A DNA stretch of 12,790 nucleotides from Smithella sp. ME-1 (GTDB taxonomy: Bacteria > Desulfobacterota > Syntrophia > Syntrophales > Smithellaceae): assembly GCA_000495415.1 (NCBI GenBank), contig AWGX01000695.1, positions 1 through 12,790 of the forward strand, read 5' to 3'. Under the pieces are notes generated by a model, which saw only the letters and a program-made list of their open reading frames with translations, had not been told where the DNA came from and made no database searches. A program made the position numbers and the translations under genes. Shown here piece by piece: positions 7,521-12,790 of the stretch (the stretch's first letter is position 1; every line of letters begins with the position of its first letter).

Positions 7521-8307
7521 CAGTGGGAAGCCAACCGTAATTTCTGATAGTCTGAGCCGTTTCCCGAAGAAATGATTCATCATCGTCAATTAAATCTGTA
7601 GCGTACTGGAATAAACTCTTTACATTATCATAGAATAACTGGTCATTACTTTTCAGGCCGAATTTTTCTCTATAAAGATTAATTCGGCCTGAAATATTCA
7701 TGATGCCTTCCATTCCTTCTTTAGTAATATAGGAAGAAGCCTTCTTCATTATTTCATCTATATCAGTTTCTTTAAAATCATATAGCCAATTGATTGTGGC
7801 GACGAATTCGTCCATTTTATTTCTTGTGGTATAATTTATCGAGTCTACCAACAGATCAATAGTCTTTAATGAATTAATTTGATTTAAAATAACAAGGTCA
7901 TAAATCATCTCAATAATTAGATGAGACTGATAAATCGCTTCCTCATAAGATATGTTTTTTTCGATAATCTTATACAGATCCAGGATGGAATTTATTAAAT
8001 GTTTACCTTTAAGATATGAATATCCAAGAGAATTAGCGTCAAAGTCTTTATGTCCATCGGAACAAATATATCCGTAATGAGACAGATCATCTACCAGTAG
8101 ATGAAACATAACATAAGCCGACTTTGAATATTGCGCCGGTATTTGCAAAGACCTTTGAATATTATGTGTTTTAGCAGGACTGATTTGCGGATGAATTGTT
8201 AATAAATCCGGAACAATGTTATAAACATAAATATCCGGTTCAACATTTTTTAAATCCGCAGCAGTTAAGAATTTCTGCAGGAAATAAGTGTGGGTCAACA
8301 TGAACAT
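7513..8307 (-). CDS. Zinc-dependent phospholipase C / P1 nuclease-fold protein (putative)
   Basis: A 264-aa cytoplasmic-looking protein (no signal peptide) that starts [13 protein letters not shown]. Numbered from this start it shows H6, a PD pair (D34), H48, then HxxxD plus a nearby His (H69, D73, H77, in [12 protein letters not shown]) and later HxxxE (H129, E133, in [10 protein letters not shown]). The order matches the Zn ligands of Bacillus cereus phospholipase C and S1/P1 nuclease (His, Asp, His, HxxxD, His, HxxxE); the N-terminal Trp ligand of the secreted enzymes has no visible counterpart. Substrate unknown: phospholipid, nucleic acid or another phosphodiester. An upstream in-frame ATG at 8316 touches the ribosome binding site GAAGGG (8322-8317), so 8307, nine bases downstream, is preferred. 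It follows the DUF4911-like gene by 19 bases and converges on rpmB with an 8-base overlap. The fold call is inferred from motif order only. Confidence 0.6.
   Translation of the reverse strand: MFMLTHTYFLQKFLTAADLKNVEPDIYVYNIVPDLLTIHPQISPAKTHNIQRSLQIPAQYSKSAYVMFHLLVDDLSHYGYICSDGHKDFDANSLGYSYLKGKHLINSILDLYKIIEKNISYEEAIYQSHLIIEMIYDLVILNQINSLKTIDLLVDSINYTTRNKMDEFVATINWLYDFKETDIDEIMKKASSYITKEGMEGIMNISGRINLYREKFGLKSNDQLFYDNVKSLFQYATDLIDDDESFLRETAQTIRNYGWLPTVI
7651..7694. repeat. Perfect 14-bp inverted repeat inside the phospholipase-C-like gene
   Basis: TTTCAGGCCGAATT at 7651-7664 is the exact reverse complement of AATTCGGCCTGAAA at 7681-7694, with a 16-base loop. Three more pairs (TCT 7667-7669 with AGA 7676-7678) can form inside the loop after two T-T mismatches. 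It lies in the last quarter of the minus-strand gene, about 130 bases beyond the rpmB stop on the plus strand. Neither strand has a T-run after the stem; the arms carry T on the left and A on the right, the reverse of a terminator. Confidence 0.85.
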
Positions 8308-8316
8308 ATTAAACAT

Positions 8317-8322
8317 CCCTTC
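8317..8322 (-). promoter_or_regulatory. Ribosome binding site deciding the start of the phospholipase-C-like gene
   Basis: On the minus strand GAAGGG runs directly into the first ATG (8316) with zero spacing, which is not usable, but lies nine bases before the next in-frame ATG (8307). This favours 8307 as the true start. Confidence 0.6.
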
Positions 8323-8326
8323 ACGA

Positions 8327-8557
8327 TTATACTTGTTGCTGTTTTTCCGGATAATTAATTTCTTCCATTTGATATTTATTTTTCAGGTCGTTAATGACGT
8401 TTTTTATCTCTGAAAGAAAATCCGGAATAATGGAAACCTGAATTATTGCAGCTCGGGGGTCTGTTGTTGTTACCGTGGCCATCCCCTCATATCCTTCAAT
8501 GATGAATTGTATTATAGAAATATCTTTTCGCTTTAATTTATAATATTTTTTGACCAT
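8327..8557 (-). CDS. DUF4911-like small protein
   Basis: A small protein of 76 aa from the preferred ATG at 8557 (MVKKYYKLKRKDISI). The core, with YYKLKRKDISIIQFIIEGYEG followed by MATVTTTDPRAAIIQVSI and a helical tail, resembles the DUF4911 family typical of Desulfobacterota: a basic strand, an acidic EGYEG turn, a TTTDP motif and a following beta strand. The function of that family is unknown; I assign it from remembered pattern, not a search. A TTG at 8596 would add 13 residues, but it has no ribosome binding site and lies next to the tandem repeat, so ATG is preferred, although it too lacks a good site. It is the first gene of a minus-strand pair with the phospholipase-C-like gene and divergent from the lipoprotein gene. 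The C-terminal tail is Gln/Lys-rich (EKQQQV). Confidence 0.65.
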   Translation of the reverse strand: MVKKYYKLKRKDISIIQFIIEGYEGMATVTTTDPRAAIIQVSIIPDFLSEIKNVINDLKNKYQMEEINYPEKQQQV

Positions 8558-8598
8558 TTTAACTTTTTTATTATCATCGATTAGTTTAAAGATCAATA

Positions 8599-8626
8599 AT
8601 CAATGAGCAATGATCAATGAGCAATT
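8599..8626. repeat. Two tandem 14-base direct repeats in a divergent promoter region
   Basis: ATCAATGAGCAATG (8599-8612) is followed at once by ATCAATGAGCAATT (8613-8626), 13 of 14 identical. A partial related unit, GATCAATA (8591-8598), precedes them. The last two bases of the second copy are the first two of the -35 hexamer TTGACG of the lipoprotein gene promoter. The array could be an operator, or a simple AT-rich repeat of the kind that spreads in intergenic DNA. Confidence 0.8.
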
Positions 8627-8653
8627 GACGCAGGAATTTAAAGACTGTATGAT
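8625..8653 (+). promoter_or_regulatory. Sigma-70-type promoter of the DUF3857/transglutaminase lipoprotein gene
   Basis: TTGACG (8625-8630, 5 of 6 to consensus) is followed after exactly 17 bases by TATGAT (8648-8653, 5 of 6). The predicted start of transcription is near 8660, giving a short leader that contains the ribosome binding site GGAG (8667-8670), six bases before the ATG at 8677. The -35 touches the tandem repeat on its left. Confidence 0.65.
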
Positions 8654-8676
8654 TAATTAAAAACTCGGAGCAAATC

Positions 8677-10596
8677 ATGCGTACGAACAGAGTTATACTT
8701 GTCTTATTATCACTAATCGTTTTGTCCTGTTCTGCAACTAACTCCAATATCAGAAGTATCACTGATAGCGATATCGATATCAGTTCGTTTTTAAATAGGG
8801 CACCAAAAACAGAGGAACATCCTAACGCCGGTGCAATTCTCCTGGATTCCTACAGTTATATAGAATTTTACGCCGACGGTACCAGCATCTCCCGAAATTT
8901 GATTCGTATTAAAATATTTAATGAGCGTGGACGCATTTATGCATCTCGTTCATTACCTTATCGTGAAGGATATCAACGAGCCAAAATCCTTTTTGCCAAT
9001 ACCATCAAACCTGATGGAAAGATTGTTACTTTGGATACTAAAGATATTATTGATTCTTCACAGTATGAAGGTTATGAATTTTATACAGACATTAAAGTAA
9101 AACGATTCACCATGCCGGCAGTTGAAGACGGTTGCATAATTGAATATGCTTACGAAATAGAAAATTTACAACCGGTTTTATCTTTTGACTATTATGACAT
9201 CTTTTTCTGCCGCAATATTTTCCCTATAGAAAATGATACATTAGAAATAGTCCTGCCATCCGGTATTGAATTAAAATACAAAAAGTTTCAAACAACGCTT
9301 ACTCCTCAAATAATATCCTATGGCAATAAAAGAAGGTATATTTTCAATAACACTAAGCAAAAAGAAATAATTCCGGAATCCAGAATGCCTTCGATTTATG
9401 ACAGTAATATTTTCCCTCAGGTTTCTTTCTGGACGCTCGACGGCTGGGATATCATTTCCCGATGGTATATAAACATCTTTAAAGAACAGATGCAATCCGA
9501 CCGTGAATTGGAACGTTTTACAAAACAACTTATTTCCGGTAAAAATACCGATGAAGAGAAGATCAATGCTATCTTTAATTTTGTTTCTCAGAATATCAGA
9601 TATATAGCAGTCTTATTAGGTCCTCATACTCACATACCTCACAAAGCTTCTGAAATATTCCAAAAAAGATATGGCGACTGCAAAGATAAAACAGTTCTTT
9701 TACTTACTATGCTTAAAATTGCGGGTATTGAAGGAAAGCCTGCTCTTGTCCCGGCTAATGGCAAATATTTTGATGAATCTATACCTTCTTTAAATGCTTT
9801 TAACCATATAATCGCTGTTGTTCCAGCTTCAAAGAAATATTTATGGCTCGATGCAACTAATGAAACAGCTGCCTTCAATTCAACTCCTTTTCTTATTCCA
9901 ACAAAAGTTTTTGTGATTAACAATGACGGCTCTTATCGCTTTATTAAAACTCCGGATTTGGACAATAAAAAGGATTATTACAGTGTTGATATAAAATACA
10001 ATATTAACAATGAAGGCAACGCGTCTATCGATTATATTCAAACTTATTTCGGAAAAGCCGCTGAATCTGTCCGGTATTCTTTTAAATATGCTCCACCTGA
10101 ACAAAGGAAAAAATATTTTGAAGATCAGGGTATCGAGGTTAAGGAATTTAATCTCGGCAGTTTTACGGACACTCAAAAACCATTTACAATCAAACTTTCC
10201 GGAGATTTTAAGAATCTGGCACAAAAACTTGATGAAGAAACAATGGTCTTATCCAATATTATTACTTTTGATTCTTACCGGGATATAACCGCTACCAATA
10301 AACGCCAATATCCTGTTAGCTTAAAAAATTCATTTTACTCGACAGAAAACTATTCTTATAAATTTCCTGCTGGATTTAAAATAAAAAGATTGCCACCGGC
10401 CTTTACGTTTAAAACGCCATTCAAATACAGAGATGAGAAATACAGTTTTAAAGGCAATACTTTTAATGTTCATCTGAAAACGGAAAACATTGAACAAACC
10501 ATTAAACTGGAGAATATTATTGATTTTAAGAAATATGCCCTTGAATTGCAAAAGCACGAATCATCAATAAAGAACTTTATTTTCGAAAAGAAATAG
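8677..10596 (+). CDS. Predicted lipoprotein with DUF3857 and transglutaminase-like core
   Basis: A 639-aa exported protein. The N-terminus MRTNRVILVLLSLIVLSC is a lipoprotein signal with lipobox VLSC and lipidated C18; the residue after it is Ser, so outer-membrane sorting is plausible if Lol rules apply. Residues about 50-240 fit DUF3857, a beta-rich domain usually found before transglutaminase cores. The core (about 275-400) has the papain-like triad: C335 in RYGDCKDK, H377 in NHIIAVV and D392 in LWLDATNE. The C-terminal third is beta-rich (DUF2569/DUF3858-like by layout only). The family's substrate is not established; it may cut or cross-link peptides or glycopeptides in the envelope. It has its own promoter (8625-8653) and is followed by recJ, which has a separate promoter, so no functional link to recJ is implied. 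The triad is intact, so activity is likely. Confidence 0.82.
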   Translation: MRTNRVILVLLSLIVLSCSATNSNIRSITDSDIDISSFLNRAPKTEEHPNAGAILLDSYSYIEFYADGTSISRNLIRIKIFNERGRIYASRSLPYREGYQRAKILFANTIKPDGKIVTLDTKDIIDSSQYEGYEFYTDIKVKRFTMPAVEDGCIIEYAYEIENLQPVLSFDYYDIFFCRNIFPIENDTLEIVLPSGIELKYKKFQTTLTPQIISYGNKRRYIFNNTKQKEIIPESRMPSIYDSNIFPQVSFWTLDGWDIISRWYINIFKEQMQSDRELERFTKQLISGKNTDEEKINAIFNFVSQNIRYIAVLLGPHTHIPHKASEIFQKRYGDCKDKTVLLLTMLKIAGIEGKPALVPANGKYFDESIPSLNAFNHIIAVVPASKKYLWLDATNETAAFNSTPFLIPTKVFVINNDGSYRFIKTPDLDNKKDYYSVDIKYNINNEGNASIDYIQTYFGKAAESVRYSFKYAPPEQRKKYFEDQGIEVKEFNLGSFTDTQKPFTIKLSGDFKNLAQKLDEETMVLSNIITFDSYRDITATNKRQYPVSLKNSFYSTENYSYKFPAGFKIKRLPPAFTFKTPFKYRDEKYSFKGNTFNVHLKTENIEQTIKLENIIDFKKYALELQKHESSIKNFIFEKK

Positions 10597-10603
10597 CAAA
10601 TAC

Positions 10604-10631
10604 TTGACATCAACCGCGGCACTGATATTAT
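10604..10631 (+). promoter_or_regulatory. Near-consensus sigma-70 promoter of recJ
   Basis: TTGACA (10604-10609, 6 of 6) is followed after 16 bases by TATTAT (10626-10631, 5 of 6). The predicted start of transcription is near 10638. The leader holds AAGGG (10646-10650), five bases before the recJ ATG. The promoter begins only 8 bases after the stop codon of the lipoprotein gene. It is the strongest promoter match in the window. Confidence 0.72.
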
Positions 10632-10655
10632 ATAACAAAAGAAATAAGGGAAACA

Positions 10656-12395
10656 ATGACAAAACCTAAACAATTGCCGGCAACAAAATGGAAATTAATG
10701 GAATCCGGCGATAAAAATATCGAAAATTTACTGACTAAAGAATTTGGAATTCTCCCGATTGTATCTCAAATTCTGGTCAATAGAGGCTTTCAGGATAAGG
10801 AAGAAGTCCGTAATTATCTCTACCCTTCCCTCAATAACCTGCACAGTCCTTTTTTAATGAAAGATATGAAAAAGGGCATTTCACGTTTATTAAAGTCTAT
10901 TTACGAACACGAAGAAATTATTATTTACGGAGATTATGACGCTGACGGAATAACTTCCGTTGTTATCCTTTACAAGTTTATCAAAGAAATTACACCAAAT
11001 GTAAATTATTATATTCCCGACAGAGTGCAGGAGGGTTACGGTTTAAATATACCAGCCATCGATAAATTCAAAAGAAATAACGTCAAACTAATCATCTCTG
11101 TTGATTGCGGTATATCCGACCTGGAACAAATTGCTTATGCCAGAACACTCGGTATTGATACTATTGTCTTGGACCACCACGCGATATCAGGTCCGCTGCC
11201 CGCAGCCATTGCTTCAATAAATCCGAACCGTGAAGATTGCGACTTCCCCTTCAAAGGACTTGCCGGTGTGGGCATTGCTTTTAACTTTCTTATCGCCTTG
11301 CGCGGAAGATTGAACAGAGAAGGATTCTGGAAAAACAGAAAATATCCTAATTTAAAAGAATATCTGGATATTGTCGCGCTGGGCACCATCGGTGATATCG
11401 CGCCTCTTGTTGATGAAAACAGAATTTTTTCAAAAATAGGTCTGGAATTAATTACCGAAAGCCAACGACCGGGAATCAAAGCTCTCAAAGAGGTCAGCGG
11501 TGTTGATAATCAGAACATAGATTCTTTTAAAGCTTCTTTTTCTCTTATTCCCCGTATCAATGCCGCCGGTCGCATTGCTTCCCCACTGGATGCGGTGGAA
11601 TTACTTTTAACTGATAACCTTGAAGAAGCACGGAAATTGGCCAAAAAACTTGATTCCTATAACCGCCAGCGACAATTGATGGGAAAAGAAATCATTAATG
11701 AAATCCTTGAACAAATAAGAATTAACCAGAATATCGGCAAAAGAAATGCCCTCGTTTTTATGTCCGATAAATGGCATCCGGGAATTATCGGTACAGCAGC
11801 ATCACAGCTTGTTGATCTTTTTAATCGTCCGGCATTCGTCATAAGCTTAAACAACGGTATAGGTAAAGGCTCGGGAAGAAGTATTCCAGGTTTTAATATT
11901 TACAAAGGCATTCAACAATGCGCATCTCTCCTGCTTTCTTATGGCGGACATTGTTATGCCGCCGGTTTCTCCATCAAAGAGGAAAACATTGAAAAACTTA
12001 CTTCTTTTCTGGAAGAAATAATTTCCAGCAGTCTTCAACTGCCGGAACTTCTTTTACAAACAACTATCGATGCGGAATGCCATCTCGCAGATATCAATAT
12101 AAATTTAATGAACCAGATAGAAATGCTTGCACCATTCGGCAGTAACAATCCTGAACCGGTACTTTGCGCCCATAATATAAAAGTTTCTGCGCCTATCATT
12201 GTCGGCAATAACCATCTGAAAATGTGGCTCAATAGCGATGGTATCTCCCGTGGTTCCATCTGGTTTTATATGGGTGAACATCTCCCCGCCGTTAACGGCT
12301 CTAATATAGATATAGTTTTCACACCGCAAATCAATGACTGGAACGGTTCTTCTGATATTCAGCTGAAAATAAAAGATGTTGAAGTAATTTCCTGA
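10656..12395 (+). CDS. recJ: Single-stranded-DNA-specific 5'-3' exonuclease RecJ
   Basis: RecJ degrades single-stranded DNA from the 5' end using Mn or Mg, in RecF-pathway recombination, mismatch repair and base excision repair. At 579 aa it matches E. coli RecJ (577 aa). The DHH domain shows motif I YGDYDADG (91-98; metal ligands D93, D95, D97), SVDCG (148-152), the DHH motif itself (173-175), and GDIAPL (246-251). The DHHA1 domain shows GSGRSIPGFNI (405-415) and GGH (430-432); the remaining C-terminus (about 460-579) fits the RecJ OB domain. All catalytic residues are present. ATG with AAGGG five bases upstream fixes the start. A near-consensus promoter lies just upstream. It is followed 22 bases later by a small membrane protein gene, likely in the same transcript. 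Confidence 0.97.
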   Translation: MTKPKQLPATKWKLMESGDKNIENLLTKEFGILPIVSQILVNRGFQDKEEVRNYLYPSLNNLHSPFLMKDMKKGISRLLKSIYEHEEIIIYGDYDADGITSVVILYKFIKEITPNVNYYIPDRVQEGYGLNIPAIDKFKRNNVKLIISVDCGISDLEQIAYARTLGIDTIVLDHHAISGPLPAAIASINPNREDCDFPFKGLAGVGIAFNFLIALRGRLNREGFWKNRKYPNLKEYLDIVALGTIGDIAPLVDENRIFSKIGLELITESQRPGIKALKEVSGVDNQNIDSFKASFSLIPRINAAGRIASPLDAVELLLTDNLEEARKLAKKLDSYNRQRQLMGKEIINEILEQIRINQNIGKRNALVFMSDKWHPGIIGTAASQLVDLFNRPAFVISLNNGIGKGSGRSIPGFNIYKGIQQCASLLLSYGGHCYAAGFSIKEENIEKLTSFLEEIISSSLQLPELLLQTTIDAECHLADININLMNQIEMLAPFGSNNPEPVLCAHNIKVSAPIIVGNNHLKMWLNSDGISRGSIWFYMGEHLPAVNGSNIDIVFTPQINDWNGSSDIQLKIKDVEVIS

Positions 12396-12417
12396 AAAAA
12401 AGAACCAGAGACGAATA

Positions 12418-12783
12418 ATGAAGAAAGCCACCAAAGCAGTCCTATTTAACGCTCTTTTATTCCCGGGATGGGGACAAATTTATTTAAAGCAATATAAAAA
12501 AGGCGTGTTAATAATTTCGGCCATCATGGCAGGAACTTTATCAATTTTGTGGTCTGTGATTCAAATTACCAGAGATACTTTGAAAATCGCGCCTTTCAAG
12601 AAAGGAACTGTCACTTTTGATGCAGTTATCCAACTGGCAATTAATTCGATAAAATCAATGAACTGTTTTCATTTATCGTTGATTCTTTTTTTCATGCTGT
12701 TACTTTGGATTTTTTCCATGATCGATGCGTACAAATCAGGGAAAAAGCTACAAGGAGTTATTTCAGTTTCAAATCAAAGATGA
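12418..12783 (+). CDS. Small TM2/DUF5683-like inner-membrane protein
   Basis: A 121-aa membrane protein. The N-terminal segment LFNALLFPGWGQIYLKQYKKG (about 9-29) matches the PGxGQxYxxxxxKG pattern of TM2/DUF5683-type proteins. It is followed by a hydrophobic segment (about 30-50, LIISAIMAGTLSILWSVI), a polar loop (51-80), and a last membrane segment (about 83-104) ending in SMIDAYKSGKK, where the DAY motif is also typical of the family. No biochemical function is established for these proteins. It lies 22 bases after recJ with a weak AGAG ribosome binding site (12407-12410), probably in the recJ transcript. The stop at 12781-12783 is inside the window, so the gene is complete. The family call is from motif memory and is moderate. 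Confidence 0.72.
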   Translation: MKKATKAVLFNALLFPGWGQIYLKQYKKGVLIISAIMAGTLSILWSVIQITRDTLKIAPFKKGTVTFDAVIQLAINSIKSMNCFHLSLILFFMLLLWIFSMIDAYKSGKKLQGVISVSNQR

Positions 12784-12790
12784 TATCGAG

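Noticed and set aside
7651..7694. Inverted repeat as an intrinsic terminator of rpmB
   Set aside because: There is no T-run after the stem on either strand and it lies about 130 bases inside the opposing gene.
8594..8596. TTG as the start of the DUF4911-like gene
   Set aside because: No ribosome binding site and position against the tandem repeat. The ATG at 8557 starts just before the domain, as expected for the family, though a TTG start cannot be fully excluded.
8591..8626. Direct repeats as a CRISPR array
   Set aside because: Units are 14 bases, directly abutting, with no spacers and no cas genes.
1..12790. Genomic island, prophage or defence system
   Set aside because: No integrase, transposase, tRNA target, phage gene or nuclease/toxin set was seen; recG and recJ are ordinary housekeeping repair genes with full motifs.

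Overview
The window reads as a piece of AT-rich chromosome from an anaerobic Gram-negative bacterium, most likely a syntrophic member of the Desulfobacterota (the former Deltaproteobacteria, such as Syntrophales). That placement is inferred from three things: a DUF4911-like small protein, a long-form RecG with an N-terminal helical extension, and a predicted lipoprotein carrying DUF3857 plus a transglutaminase core. No transposase, integrase, CRISPR array, tRNA or rRNA was seen. The gene set looks like core chromosome rather than an island.

Layout. Left, minus strand: recG, the branch-migration helicase, possibly followed by the start of another gene that runs off the left edge. A 168-base divergent region separates recG from a plus-strand run of four closely spaced genes: purM, purN, an FAD-enzyme-like protein with an eroded nucleotide-binding motif, and a plant/trypanosome-type phosphofructokinase. 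PurN and PurM carry out two steps of IMP synthesis. The next two genes are only 3 bases apart, so the unknown oxidoreductase-like protein and the phosphofructokinase are probably co-translated. Next comes rpmB (ribosomal protein L28, four-cysteine zinc form) with a very strong ribosome binding site.

Middle, minus strand: two genes converge on rpmB, a DUF4911-like small protein followed by a protein with the metal-ligand pattern of zinc-dependent phospholipase C / P1 nuclease. The latter overlaps the end of rpmB by 8 bases and contains a perfect 14-base-pair inverted repeat.

Right, plus strand: a tandem 14-base repeat abuts a good promoter driving a predicted lipoprotein (DUF3857 plus transglutaminase fold). 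A second, near-consensus promoter drives recJ, the single-strand exonuclease, and a small TM2/DUF5683-like membrane protein.

The most interesting items are the phosphofructokinase with Ser in place of the magnesium-binding Asp, its oxidoreductase-like partner with a broken GxGxxG, the cytoplasmic phospholipase-C-fold protein paired with DUF4911, and the inverted repeat inside that gene. No convincing intrinsic terminator was found anywhere, and no gene-free stretch exceeds 300 bases. I do not see a clear multi-gene novel defence or mobile system here.
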